DNA from: Bradyrhizobium jicamae
GTDB lineage: Bacteria; Pseudomonadota; Alphaproteobacteria; Rhizobiales; Xanthobacteraceae
Direction of reading: 5' to 3'
Assembly (NCBI RefSeq): GCF_018130695.1
Contig: NZ_JAFCJX010000023.1
Location: 62,001 to 126,000 of the forward strand
DNA: 64,000 nucleotides
The translations under genes were made by a program, and so were the position numbers. Shown here one piece after another: positions 15,361 through 24,426 of the stretch (positions within the stretch are counted from its first letter, which is position 1; every line of letters begins with the position of its first letter). The notes beneath the pieces are model-generated. The model did no database searches and was not told the DNA's origin. It worked only from the letters and a program-made list of their open reading frames with translations.

Positions 15361-16377
15361 ATGACCTCGACCAACACCTTCATCGCGCAGATCGCGCCGC
15401 AACGAAGCTCGCAATACACCAATCTGGCGCGCGATCTCGCGGCCGCCGAGCTTCTGGCCTCGCCGCTGGGATCGACGCTGTCTAGCGTATCGCCGGCGCT
15501 TATCGCTGGCCAGGATTACATCAAGTTTACGACGCCGGCGACAGGCCTCGCGGAGGGGCATCGCAGGCTGCTCGCCAGCATGGCGATGCTCGGCAGCGTG
15601 TTCGAGCTGTTTGACGCGATCGGCGCCGTGCAGGGCCCGCTGCTCCGGCCGATCGACGTCAGTTACCCCTACGCGCTGTCATCGGACCTGCCTTCGATCC
15701 GGCGCTACAAGGGCAAGACCAGCGAGTTCTTCACGCACTTCGTCTGCAACATCGCGAAAAATGCGTCCGCGTTTCGTGACAAGGAATGGTCGGAGCTGAA
15801 GCTGCTTGATCCCTTGTGCGGCGGCGGCACGACGCTGTTTGTCGGTCTTTCGCTCGGCGCGGGTGTTGCCGGCGTCGAGATTGATCGCGGCGACGTCGAA
15901 TCCACCGCCACCTTCATCATGCAATATTGCCGCGAGAACCGCATCAAGCTGGAGAAGACCGAGGAGCGGCTGCGCAAGCTCGCCAGCGCGCGGCGCTGGC
16001 TGTTCCAGATCGGCAAGGAGAAGCCGCTGCGCTGCATGCTGGCCAATGGCGACGGTTCGATGGCGAAAGAGCTGACGTCCGGTTTCGGCCAGCCCCACCT
16101 GATCGTCACCGACCTGCCCTATGGCATTCAGCACAACGCGCCGCTGCAGGCGCTGCTGGCCGAATGCCTGCCGGCCTGGGCGAGGCTTCTGATGCCCGGC
16201 GGCTGCATGGCCTTCTCCTGGGATTCGACGCGCTTCACCCGCGAGGAGATGGTGGCCTTCGTCGAGGCCACCGCGCCGTTCAACGTCGTGCAGGATCCGC
16301 CCTATGACGGCCTCGCGCACCGCGTCGACCGCGTGATCAAGCGGCGCGACGTGCTCGTCGCCCGATCGCGCAGCTGA
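15361..16377 (+). CDS. SAM-dependent RNA/DNA methyltransferase, TRM11-like
   Basis: The 338-residue protein has SAM motif I (LLDPLCGGGTTLFVGLSLG, about residues 148-166), an acidic GVEID loop after it, and the catalytic IVTDLPYGIQ at 248-257. A DLPYG motif is typical of N2-guanine tRNA methylases such as Trm11 and of related amino-methylating enzymes, so base N-methylation is expected. The N-terminal 140 residues lack a recognisable THUMP domain. I start at ATG 15361; the frame is open back to 15271. It is divergent from higBA, sharing the 138-base control region with two palindromes. Its RNA or DNA target is unknown. Confidence 0.82.
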   Translation: MTSTNTFIAQIAPQRSSQYTNLARDLAAAELLASPLGSTLSSVSPALIAGQDYIKFTTPATGLAEGHRRLLASMAMLGSVFELFDAIGAVQGPLLRPIDVSYPYALSSDLPSIRRYKGKTSEFFTHFVCNIAKNASAFRDKEWSELKLLDPLCGGGTTLFVGLSLGAGVAGVEIDRGDVESTATFIMQYCRENRIKLEKTEERLRKLASARRWLFQIGKEKPLRCMLANGDGSMAKELTSGFGQPHLIVTDLPYGIQHNAPLQALLAECLPAWARLLMPGGCMAFSWDSTRFTREEMVAFVEATAPFNVVQDPPYDGLAHRVDRVIKRRDVLVARSRS

Positions 16378-16456
16378 AGATCAGCCGAGCCACATCGACA
16401 GCTCGGCATCCTCGGCGATGCTGCGATCACGCGGCTGACCGGAAACGCGCCGCGCC

Positions 16457-17758
16457 TCACGCCTTCGCCAGCAGCGCCTTCAGTTCGCCGATCTGCTTGC
16501 GCGTGGTGTCGGCCATCCACGGCTCCGGCGCACTGGCCAGCACCTGCTCGAGCAGGGCATTGCCCTTGGCGTCACCGAGGCCGACCAGCGCTTCCGCAAG
16601 GCTCGCGCCTGCCCAATATCGCTCCTCGAGCAATGCCGGGGTCGACACCTTGTCGCCCTGCTCCCTGGTCTGCGGCGTGCAAATCCTGGCGACCTGGCGG
16701 CGCACGCGCGCGGCCAGAACGTTATCGGCAATCCGGTCGTCGCCGTCTGATCGCGATGCCCTGATGTTGAGGAGATAGGCGAGGTTGGTCCCGGTATAGA
16801 AATCGGCGCGGATCAGGAAGCCGCGTTCCGCGGCCAGGATCGCGATGTCGAGATGGGTCTTGCGCTCGTCGGGACTGAGATCTCCGAGATTTGCCATCCG
16901 CTTGTGCAGGCCGCACCACAGGCCGAGCGTCTCGGGATCGTTGGTCACATCAGGGTCGAGCTGCTGCAGCAATTGCGCCGCCTCGGCATAGGCGGCCTTT
17001 GCCGCGGCCGGCGCGGCGCTGTCGCCGGATTTGTAGGTCGCGAGCGCCAGCTCCTGGATGACGCGCGGCCGCGGCAGCTTGGCCTGGCCATGGGAGTCCG
17101 ACTGCGCGTCATAGATCTTGCGCAGCGTGAACTTCGCGACCTCGAAATTGCCCTGGCTCTTGGCATCGAGCGCGAGCTTCCACATCGCGCTGTAGGTTTC
17201 GGAATCATCGACCGCCGCCGCCTGCGTTGCCGCAACGGCCGCCAGCGCCGCCTTCTGCTCTTCGCGGGTCGGCTGCCGCAGCCACGGCAGCAACGAATAC
17301 ACCGGACTGTCGGTCGCCGAGCCCTCCTTCAGCGCCAGCGCGATCGCCTTGAGCTGCTCGCGCATCCGCATCACCTCGGAGAAGCCGATGTCGACGCCGA
17401 GATGGGTGTAGGAGCGGATCAGGATGTGATTGATGTCGAACGGGCTCTTGAACTGGCTCTCGGCGATGATGATGGTCGATCGCGGCTTCAGCGCATGGCG
17501 CACGCCGAGCTCGAACACGGCATTGAGGTTCGAGGTCGAGAGGTCGGCGACCACGAGATCGGCGGCGAACAGCTGCTCATACATCGGAATATCGATGACG
17601 CCGGAGTGCTGGATCTCGTCGGCCCGCACGCAATCGTAGCCGGCATCCTGCACCGCCGGCTTGATGATGTTGTGATAGGTCTTGTCGAGGTCGAGCTTGC
17701 GGCCGGTCTGGAAGTCGGTCTTCTCGCCGAACCCCATTACGGCAAAACAGGTGGGCAT
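16457..17758 (-). CDS. DRHyd (TIR-like)-TPR protein, DUF4071/ASK1 N-terminal-like
   Basis: The 433-residue protein starts at ATG 17758 after GAGGT. Residues 1-105 form a nucleoside-deoxyribosyltransferase/TIR-like domain with CFAVMGFGEKTD, an ADLVVADLSTSNLNAVFELG segment and a candidate catalytic Glu83 in FELGVRHAL. The remainder (about 150-430) is an alpha-helical repeat region of TPR type, such as WKLALDAKSQGNFEVAKFTL. This order matches the DUF4071 region of animal ASK1-type kinases and its bacterial relatives. Whether the bacterial domain hydrolyses a nucleotide or NAD, or only senses one, is not known to me. It has no signal peptide, so it is cytoplasmic. Neighbours are a methyltransferase and a phosphoesterase-lipase pair. 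Confidence 0.75.
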   Translation of the reverse strand: MPTCFAVMGFGEKTDFQTGRKLDLDKTYHNIIKPAVQDAGYDCVRADEIQHSGVIDIPMYEQLFAADLVVADLSTSNLNAVFELGVRHALKPRSTIIIAESQFKSPFDINHILIRSYTHLGVDIGFSEVMRMREQLKAIALALKEGSATDSPVYSLLPWLRQPTREEQKAALAAVAATQAAAVDDSETYSAMWKLALDAKSQGNFEVAKFTLRKIYDAQSDSHGQAKLPRPRVIQELALATYKSGDSAAPAAAKAAYAEAAQLLQQLDPDVTNDPETLGLWCGLHKRMANLGDLSPDERKTHLDIAILAAERGFLIRADFYTGTNLAYLLNIRASRSDGDDRIADNVLAARVRRQVARICTPQTREQGDKVSTPALLEERYWAGASLAEALVGLGDAKGNALLEQVLASAPEPWMADTTRKQIGELKALLAKA

Positions 17759-18140
17759 GGCAGCACCTCGCTTGGTATCCAGCACGGCGGCACGGCACGG
17801 CACGGCGCGACAAATCACTCGTGCAAGACGTGAAATAGACGCGACGCCCGACAATACATCCCCGGATCGGGACACGAGCCGTCCTTGAAAGCCGTCACTA
17901 TGGCAGGGGAATCGCCGCGCACAACCCGCAAGTGCACATTTGCCGGATAGTTGATCAAGCGGCGAACCGCCGCAGGCGGCGCCGATTCTCCATCCCGCTC
18001 CGGAAGCGGCCGCCTTCACCGAATCTTGTATTGCTGCTTAAGGTTGCATTGCCGGATTATGCTTCTTCGGGCCGATTGCCGCATCAGCGGCCGTCGGCCC
18101 ACGCGCGTTTCGCATCATCCATTGCCGCGGGAGCAGGGTC
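17759..18140. other. 382-base gene-free divergent region
   Basis: This spacer separates the DRHyd-TPR gene and the phosphoesterase. Both start here on opposite strands, so it should hold two promoters. I cannot point to a convincing pair of hexamers. It contains a short tandem run of CACGG units at about 17785-17803. No open frame with a good ribosome-binding site is present. Confidence 0.5.
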
Positions 18141-19667
18141 ATGGCCAACCAACTGGGCGCAATCAAGCACATCGTTCAACTCATGCTGGAGAACCGGTCG
18201 TTCGACCAGATGCTCGGCTTTCTCTACACTGCGAACGGCAACCGCTCGCCGACCAACCAGCCCTATGAAGGACTGACCGGCAACGAGTCCAACCCCGACG
18301 ACACCGGGCGGGAGATCACGGTGTTCCGGATCGACGCCAGTGCGCCGCATCCCTATCTGATGCCGGGCGCCGATCCCGGCGAGGGGTTCTTCAACACCAA
18401 CTACCAGCTGTTCCAAACTGACGATCCAGCGCCCGGCGCAGTCCCGAACAACCGCGGCTTCGTCATCAACTTCAAGGCGGCGATCCAGTCCGACCAGGCC
18501 AAGGGGTTCAAGGATTCGCTGCCCGGCACCGAACCGTCCGAGATCATGGGCATGTATGCGCCGGAGATGCTGCCGGTGATGTCCGGCCTCGCCAAGGGCT
18601 TTGCGGTCTGCGATCTCTGGTTCTCGTCAGCGCCGACCCAGACCATTCCGAACCGCACTTTCGCCGCGGCCGCCACCTGCCAGGGCCATCTCGACAACCA
18701 CGTCAAGGTCTTCACCTGCCCGAGTATCTTCGGGCGGCTGTCGGACAAGAACATCGACTGGGCGATCTACGGCTACAACCGCGATCCGCTGACGCGGCTC
18801 GACTTCACCGACACCCAGCATGCCGACGAAGGCCATTTCGGCCACTTCCGCGACTTCGAGGCGCGCTGCGCCAACGGCACGCTGCCGGCCTACACCTTCC
18901 TCGAGCCGAGCTTCGGCGCCAGCGGCAACAGCCAGCATCCGAACTACGATGTCGCCGCCGGCGAGAAGCTGATCTACGACACGTATCAGGCGGTGCGCCG
19001 CGGCCCCGGCTGGAACGACACGCTGCTGCTGATCACCTATGACGAGCATGGCGGCAATTACGACCACGTCGCGCCGCCCTCGGGCGCGACGCCACCGGAC
19101 AATTCGATCGGCGAGTTCAATTTCGACTTCAAGCGCTTCGGTGTGCGCATCCCGGCGCTGCTGATCTCGCCGCGGATCGCGGCCGGCACCGTGTTCCGCG
19201 CCAGGCGCGGCGTCATCGATCACACCTCGGTGCTGAAGACGATCGAGCTGCGGTTCGGCGTACCGCCGCTGACCGAACGCGACAAGGCGGCGCCCGATCT
19301 CGGCGACGTGCTGACCCTCGCCAATCCGCGCACCGACGATCCCTTGCAGGGCGTCGTGGTGCCGACCACCGACGTCGCCCATCCGGAGCAGGCCGAGCCG
19401 TCATTGATCGAGAACATCCACGCCCACAAGGTGTCACTGCTGCCGCTGCGCAACGATCAGGGCAGCTACGATCGCCACACCCCGCCCGATCTCTCGACCA
19501 GCGCGCAGATCGGCGATTACATCCAGGGCCGCACGGCGGCCTGGACCCAGCATCTGCAGCGCAAGCGGGCGCAGCGCGAGGCGCGCGCGGCGGCCACCCG
19601 CGGCAGCGGCGGCGGTCGCAAGGCGAAGCCGCGCAAGGCACCGGCGAAGAAGACCAGGCGGCGCTGA
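18141..19667 (+). CDS. Phosphoesterase family protein (phospholipase C/acid phosphatase AcpA-like)
   Basis: The 508-residue protein carries the family signature IVQLMLENRSFDQMLGF near the start (ENRSFD at 17-22) and later LLITYDEHGGNYDHV and ARRGVIDHTSVLKTIE, which provide metal-binding Asp/His residues. PF04185 enzymes hydrolyse phosphodiester or phosphomonoester bonds, including phosphatidylcholine and sphingomyelin. Most have Tat or Sec signals, but this one starts with MANQLGAIKH and has none, so it may be intracellular or exported by another route. The last 40 residues are strongly basic (GGGRKAKPRKAPAKKTRRR), a tail that could bind nucleic acid or membrane. The GGGAGCAGGGTC site precedes the ATG. 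Confidence 0.88.
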   Translation: MANQLGAIKHIVQLMLENRSFDQMLGFLYTANGNRSPTNQPYEGLTGNESNPDDTGREITVFRIDASAPHPYLMPGADPGEGFFNTNYQLFQTDDPAPGAVPNNRGFVINFKAAIQSDQAKGFKDSLPGTEPSEIMGMYAPEMLPVMSGLAKGFAVCDLWFSSAPTQTIPNRTFAAAATCQGHLDNHVKVFTCPSIFGRLSDKNIDWAIYGYNRDPLTRLDFTDTQHADEGHFGHFRDFEARCANGTLPAYTFLEPSFGASGNSQHPNYDVAAGEKLIYDTYQAVRRGPGWNDTLLLITYDEHGGNYDHVAPPSGATPPDNSIGEFNFDFKRFGVRIPALLISPRIAAGTVFRARRGVIDHTSVLKTIELRFGVPPLTERDKAAPDLGDVLTLANPRTDDPLQGVVVPTTDVAHPEQAEPSLIENIHAHKVSLLPLRNDQGSYDRHTPPDLSTSAQIGDYIQGRTAAWTQHLQRKRAQREARAAATRGSGGGRKAKPRKAPAKKTRRR

Positions 19668-19894
19668 CGGTACGTTGACGACGTCGAAATGGCTGCGGCG
19701 ATGTCCGCGGCTGACGCCGCCGCGCCGGCCTGGCACGGCGGCCGGCGGCGCCGATCGACCTCGACTGGCGCCCCGCTGCGACACAATCCAAGATTGTTTC
19801 GGTGCCGCCGACCCGCTAGTCTCGAAGACACACGCCAGGAGCGGGACCGCCGCGCATCCGCTCCCCACCATGGCGGACTGCAGGGAGATTCTCG

Positions 19895-21478
19895 ATGGCA
19901 ACCTCTCGCTTCGAACCGCCTTATTATCCGATCATCTATGTCCGCGGTTACGCCGGCACCGACAGCGAAATCGAGGACACGGTGTCCGACCCCTATATGG
20001 GCTTCAACCTCGGCTCGACCCGCCTTCGCACGCTCTGGACCGGCAAGAACGAACGCTACTATTTCGAATCGCCGCTCGTGCGCCTGATGAAGGATTTCGA
20101 CTACCGCGACGTCTACTCGTCGGGCCTGAACATGACCGAGATCGACGAGCTGCCGCCCGGCGGGATCGATCCACGCTCGATCACTATCTACCGCTACTAC
20201 GATCAGGTGTCCGCGGTGTTCGGCGAGGGCAAGCAGGTGAAGATGGAGGATTTCGGCAAGGGGCTCAGCGCCCTTATCGGCAAGCTGCGCGACCGGATTT
20301 GCAAGGACGATGCGGAAAAGGCCGAGTTCAAGGTCTACCTGGTCGGGCATTCCATGGGCGGTCTGGTGATCCGCTGCTTCCTGCAGAACGACAATATCGG
20401 CGATCCTGCGCTGAAAAAATGCGTCGACAAGGTCTTCACCTACGCGACGCCGCACAACGGCATCGACTTCGACATCCTCGGCAACGTGCCCGCCTTCTTC
20501 ACCGCGCAAAGCGTCGACAATTTCAATCGCGGCCGGATGTGCAGCTATCTCGGGCTTCCGCCGAACATCGAGCAGGTCAACACGCTGAACGGCAAGTTCG
20601 ACCTGGATCGGTTCTTCTGCCTGGTTGGCACCAACCCGAAGGACTACACCGTCGCGGCCGGATGGTCGGCCCGCCTCGTTGGCCCCTTCAGCGACGGCCT
20701 GGTCCGCATGGACAACGCGGTCCTGTTCGAAGGTGACGTGGCAGCGGGCACGGCAAAGCTCGGCTCGCGTGCCTTCGTCTACCGCAGTCACTCCGGCTAT
20801 TACGGCATCGTCAATTCGGAGGAAGGCTTTCAGAACCTGACCCGGTTCCTGTTCGGCAACCTGCATGTCGACGGCCGCCTCGAAGTACAGGATATTACCC
20901 TGCCGCCCGACGTCGAGAAGGCCCGCGTGAAAGGCCAGGACGTGCGGGCTTCATACCAGTTCGAAGTCGTGGCACGTGTGAGAGGCGCGCATTGGGACCT
21001 CAGCCGCCGTGTCGCCAACGAGAATTCGGCGTTGTTTCGAACATACGGCGAATTGTTTCCGCAAGCCGTCCAACGCGAAGGCGTGGACAAGCCCAACCAC
21101 GACAACCCGGTGCTGTTCAACGTCTATCTCGACGGCGCCCAAAAAGTCGGCCCCGGCAAATCGCTGGGCTTCAGTATCGACCTCGGCGTGCTCGTCCCCG
21201 AGTACCAGGTCGACGGCGTGCTCTGGCTGAAGCAGCATTTTGCCGGCGGATACATCTTTCGCGACAAGCTCAATCTCGAAGCCATGCCCCCGAGCAAATC
21301 CAACGACCAATGGAGGCTCCGCTACGCCTTCGATAGTGAACGGCCAAACCAGGCCACAAAACTGATCACTGGAACGGTGGTGGGCGACCGGCTCGAGTTC
21401 AGGATTCCGGTGGTGCAGAAGAACCGCCCCGGCATCGACGCCACACTGGTGTTGAGTGCCGGACAGTGGAACGTCTGA
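19895..21478 (+). CDS. Esterase/lipase, alpha/beta hydrolase with GHSMGG
   Basis: The 527-residue protein has YYPIIYVRGYAGTDSEIED at the start, the nucleophile elbow VGHSMGG (Ser153), and ATPHNG as in PGAP1-like and triacylglycerol lipases. The C-terminal 240 residues (from about 285) form an unassigned beta-rich domain, with HSGYYGIVNSEEGFQNLTRF at the boundary. No signal peptide is present. It follows the phospholipase C-like gene on the same strand by 227 bases, and the two may act on related lipids. The 19668-19894 spacer shows no gene or clear terminator. Confidence 0.85.
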   Translation: MATSRFEPPYYPIIYVRGYAGTDSEIEDTVSDPYMGFNLGSTRLRTLWTGKNERYYFESPLVRLMKDFDYRDVYSSGLNMTEIDELPPGGIDPRSITIYRYYDQVSAVFGEGKQVKMEDFGKGLSALIGKLRDRICKDDAEKAEFKVYLVGHSMGGLVIRCFLQNDNIGDPALKKCVDKVFTYATPHNGIDFDILGNVPAFFTAQSVDNFNRGRMCSYLGLPPNIEQVNTLNGKFDLDRFFCLVGTNPKDYTVAAGWSARLVGPFSDGLVRMDNAVLFEGDVAAGTAKLGSRAFVYRSHSGYYGIVNSEEGFQNLTRFLFGNLHVDGRLEVQDITLPPDVEKARVKGQDVRASYQFEVVARVRGAHWDLSRRVANENSALFRTYGELFPQAVQREGVDKPNHDNPVLFNVYLDGAQKVGPGKSLGFSIDLGVLVPEYQVDGVLWLKQHFAGGYIFRDKLNLEAMPPSKSNDQWRLRYAFDSERPNQATKLITGTVVGDRLEFRIPVVQKNRPGIDATLVLSAGQWNV

Positions 21479-21494
21479 ACGCGTGCGATGGCTA

Positions 21495-22151
21495 TCAATC
21501 GTCGTCGAACAGCCTGATCCGCGGCGATTCCATCCGCTCCGGATCGGCGGCGAGAAGACGTGGCGTGTCGGTCGCCTGCCGCACCCTCAGCTCGACGTCG
21601 CGTAGATCCTCATCTCCGTGCCGCGGCTGGCGGCGGCGCTCGGCCCATTCCTGGCGCCGTTCGGCACGACGCTTCTCGGCGGCCGCGCGCTTCGCATCGC
21701 GCACCCTGGCATTGGCGTCTTCGGAAGGAGCATTTTGCTCGCGGCTTGCGTTCTGTGCGTTGGACGCGGGCGGCGCTGCATTGGCTTGTGCCGGCTGCGG
21801 CGCGGCCGTGTTGTTCGTGGTGGCGTTGTTGCTGTCGCGCTGAGCATTCGCATCCGCCGCCGGCGCAACATTGGCGACTTGCGCGGGCGCTGCGTTCTGC
21901 TGCGGCACCGGCGCGACAGTGACTGGCTTGGTGGCCGCAGCCTGTGTCGCCGCCAGATACGTCACCGGCTCGGAGGCTGCGTTGGAAACCTGGGTCGGCT
22001 CGGGCGCATTGCGCCGCTCGACCTTGCTGACCTCCTGCTTGCCGTCGTGCGGGCTCGTGATATTGGCGATGGTCAGGCCGCCGCCAAGACCGGCTGCGAT
22101 GGCCACCACCACAGTTCCCACCCCCGCAAAATAAGCTGTTGCTGTGCGCAT
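21495..22151 (-). CDS. Membrane-anchored, Ala/Asn/Pro-rich hypothetical protein
   Basis: The 218-residue protein starts at ATG 22151 after GGAGAC. It has one N-terminal membrane segment (YFAGVGTVVVAIAAGLGGGL), then a long disordered stretch rich in Ala, Asn, Gln and Pro, and a charged Arg/Glu-rich coiled-coil-like part (KRAAAEKRRAERRQEWAERR). It probably sits in the inner membrane with the bulk in the periplasm. I know no family with an assigned function. It ends convergently with the lipase gene, 16 bases apart. Confidence 0.65.
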   Translation of the reverse strand: MRTATAYFAGVGTVVVAIAAGLGGGLTIANITSPHDGKQEVSKVERRNAPEPTQVSNAASEPVTYLAATQAAATKPVTVAPVPQQNAAPAQVANVAPAADANAQRDSNNATTNNTAAPQPAQANAAPPASNAQNASREQNAPSEDANARVRDAKRAAAEKRRAERRQEWAERRRQPRHGDEDLRDVELRVRQATDTPRLLAADPERMESPRIRLFDDD

Positions 22152-22278
22152 GTCCCGTCTCCTCGTCCGTGCGAGCAACGTGTGACGGGAGACGATGTTC
22201 CTGACGGAACCGGCGCCGCGCGGACGCCATCGAGGCTGAAAGGAAGCGAAATTTCGTGGGTGATGCGAGCCCTGCGGC

Positions 22279-22995
22279 TCAGATCATCGCGGCGACTTTG
22301 TCGAGGCCGATGATGCGTGCGAGCTGGCGCACTTCATTCTTCTGGTCTTCGCGGAGCTGGAACAGCAGCGGCATCGCCGCCGATTTCAACTGCTGGACCT
22401 CGGCGGAGTCGGGATCGATCGGCATGCCGCCGGCGCTGGGATCGGCCTGGCGCTTCGCGTGGATCTTGCGCGCCACAGCGCGCAGCGCCGTCTCGACCGG
22501 CGGCCAATAGGACTCCTGCGCCGCCGACAGTTTGAGACGTTCCTTGATGCCGGCGATCTGGACGTCGCTGAGCAGCGCGTAGTTCTTCTGCGGCGCTGGC
22601 TTTGCGGCGGCCTTCGGCTTGGCGGGTTGCGGTGCTGCGGGCGCGGCCGCCTGATCGTTCAGCTTGGGCAGCCCAACATCGCCGGGCTCGGCCGAGGCAT
22701 AGGCCTGGCGCAGCGGATCGTTGTTGAGCACGGGGATCGCGGCCTGGGCCTGCAGCTGCAGCGCAGACGGGGCCGCCGGCTGCTGGGGTGGCTCATAGGC
22801 GGCCATCGCCAAGGTTGCGACCGCGAGCTTGTCCTTCTTGCTGGCCTTGTTGGAAACCGGAGCCTGATCGGGCGCGCCCGCGGCCACCTCGGCACCCGCC
22901 GTCGGCATGCTGTCACGTGCGATGATCGCAGTCGCGGCGGCGCCGGCAACGAGGACACAGGTCAGCGCTGCGATGGTGATGGCTCTGGTCAACAA
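22279..22995 (-). CDS. Exported Ala/Pro-rich protein with Spy/LTXXQ-like helices
   Basis: This 238-residue protein starts at TTG 22995 with a GGGAG site a few bases ahead; a second TTG follows immediately. It has an N-terminal hydrophobic signal or anchor (ITIAALTCVLVAGAAATAII), then an Ala/Pro/Lys-rich linker. The last 100 residues are helical: NYALLSDVQIAGIKERLKLS and AQESYWPPVETALRAVARKI, then PLLFQLREDQKNEVRQLARI, reminiscent of periplasmic Spy/CpxP-type chaperones. That similarity is at the pattern level only. Transcription runs away from the short gene at 23111. Confidence 0.6.
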   Translation of the reverse strand: MLTRAITIAALTCVLVAGAAATAIIARDSMPTAGAEVAAGAPDQAPVSNKASKKDKLAVATLAMAAYEPPQQPAAPSALQLQAQAAIPVLNNDPLRQAYASAEPGDVGLPKLNDQAAAPAAPQPAKPKAAAKPAPQKNYALLSDVQIAGIKERLKLSAAQESYWPPVETALRAVARKIHAKRQADPSAGGMPIDPDSAEVQQLKSAAMPLLFQLREDQKNEVRQLARIIGLDKVAAMI

Positions 22996-23110
22996 GGACT
23001 CCCTACCCGCCGGTCAGGCGGAAACTGAACGATAATTAAGGCGTTAGCATGCCGCCGAAATGGGCAAGCCGCGCCAAAATCATCGAAAATCGGTCGAAAA
23101 CGTCCCCAAA

Positions 23111-23356
23111 TCAGGCCGCAGCGACCAATTCATAGACTTCCTGGATGTCGGCGACGATCTCATGGGCATCCCACAGGGCACCCGGGGCGACCGAACGCAG
23201 GCTGACGGTCCAGTTGGTCCGGCGGGTCCGCGGCGTCGAGACGATGTCGAATTCGACGCTCCGGCACAGCGGATGGCGCTGCAGGGCGTGGAAGACGCGG
23301 ACCCGGAGTTCGTCCAGCGTCGCGGGTTCCTTTGCATAGAGCGCCTGAAAATCCAT
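23111..23356 (-). CDS. Small hypothetical protein, 81 aa
   Basis: The ATG at 23356 has GAGG 8 bases upstream. The 81-residue product (MDFQALYAKEPATLDELRVR onwards) is a compact alpha/beta-looking cytoplasmic protein with two His and one Cys. I do not recognise the family. It is divergent from the membrane protein gene at 23475. Confidence 0.65.
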   Translation of the reverse strand: MDFQALYAKEPATLDELRVRVFHALQRHPLCRSVEFDIVSTPRTRRTNWTVSLRSVAPGALWDAHEIVADIQEVYELVAAA

Positions 23357-23474
23357 CTCGCATCCTCAACTCTTGCCGGGCCGGCCGGAGCCATGGCCGC
23401 GGTCCGTCCTGTGCTGATATTGTTGGGGCGATCGTGGTTAATGGCCCGTTAAGGCAGGAGACGGGGCGACAATT

Positions 23475-24122
23475 GTGGAAGCGCAAAGCGTCACAACGGC
23501 CGTCGCGGCCCACCCCTCGGCGCGCCGCAGCCTGGTCGCCACCGCCATGATCTCTGTGATCACGTTGCTGATCATGACCTTCGACCTGCTGGCACCGAAC
23601 TGGCCGGCGAGTTTCGGGGATTTGCTGTTGCTGCCGCTGACGGCGCTGCTGTTCCTCGGCTGCTGCCTGTGGTCGCTGGTGCTGTTGCTGTGGATCCGCC
23701 GCGGTGGGATCAGCTTTGCCGGCCCGCTCGTGATCTGTGCGGCAACCGCTGCGCTGCTGGTCACTGCGCCGCTGCAGGACATCTACCTGCAGGCCAATTT
23801 CCGCTGGCATCGTGCCGAACGCGATCGGATCGTGGCACAGGTCGCACGCGGCGAGCTGACGCCCAATGTCGACTACAACAAGAACCTGATCGCGCTTGGC
23901 CCCAATGCACCCGGTGTCTCAGAGGGCAACGAGATCGTTGTCGACGGGTTCGGAGAAGGCGCTTACGTGCTGTTCATGACCTACCGCGGCCTGAAGCACT
24001 ATTTCAACGGCTTCCTCTACGTGCCGCCAGGCAGCGATCCCGCGAAATTCTTCGAGTTCGATGACAAGCCACCGAGGCGGCTCGATCGCTGCAGCGAGCA
24101 GTGGTATTTCGTGGCGAATTAA
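23475..24122 (+). CDS. Integral membrane hypothetical protein
   Basis: The 215-residue protein starts at GTG 23475 and has three predicted membrane segments (about 22-42, 47-72 and 77-97, for example LLLLPLTALLFLGCCLWSLV). The last 110 residues are soluble, with RWHRAERDRIVAQVARGELT and a GEGAYVLFMTYRGLKHYFNG segment. No characterised family comes to mind. The nearest ribosome-binding site, GGAG, is about 13 bases from the GTG, so the start is uncertain. Confidence 0.65.
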   Translation: MEAQSVTTAVAAHPSARRSLVATAMISVITLLIMTFDLLAPNWPASFGDLLLLPLTALLFLGCCLWSLVLLLWIRRGGISFAGPLVICAATAALLVTAPLQDIYLQANFRWHRAERDRIVAQVARGELTPNVDYNKNLIALGPNAPGVSEGNEIVVDGFGEGAYVLFMTYRGLKHYFNGFLYVPPGSDPAKFFEFDDKPPRRLDRCSEQWYFVAN

Positions 24123-24126
24123 CCCG

Positions 24127-24426
24127 TCAGACCAGCTCCATCCGCAAATTTCGACCGACGGCCTGCGCCGCACGTGCCAGCGTTCCCAACGTCACCGACT
24201 CGTTCTCGGGATCGAGCAGGCGATCAAGCTGCGCACGGCTCGTCTTCATCCGCGACGCCAGCTCGGTTTTTGAGATGTCTTCGCGACGCATCAGGTCAGC
24301 AAGCTGACGCGCAAGCACGCGCTTGATCGCGCGCGCGGTCACTTCTTCGTAGATGCCCCCTTCCTTCAAAAACTCATCGAAAGACGATCCGACTTTGCCT
24401 TTCGACCTCTTGCTTGGCTTCGTCAC
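24127..24426 (-). CDS. Antitoxin, XRE-family, of a RelE/HigB-type pair
   Basis: The 99-residue protein starts at GTG 24426, which overlaps the toxin stop (GTGA). It has a helix-turn-helix (DISKTELASRMKTSRAQLDR) followed by LLDPENESVTLGTLARAA, as in antitoxins partnered with Gp49-type toxins. The first 30 residues (KPSKRSKGKVGSSFDEFLKE) are the flexible toxin-wrapping part by analogy. It would bind the palindrome upstream of the toxin gene. Confidence 0.88.
   Translation of the reverse strand: MTKPSKRSKGKVGSSFDEFLKEGGIYEEVTARAIKRVLARQLADLMRREDISKTELASRMKTSRAQLDRLLDPENESVTLGTLARAAQAVGRNLRMELV

Noticed and set aside
17785..17803. CACGG tandem run as a regulatory repeat
   Set aside because: Only about three units in a GC-rich spacer; chance is a sufficient explanation.
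19689..20087. Plus-strand frame before the lipase
   Set aside because: Arg/Ser-rich, no ribosome-binding site, and overlaps the lipase N-terminus in another frame.
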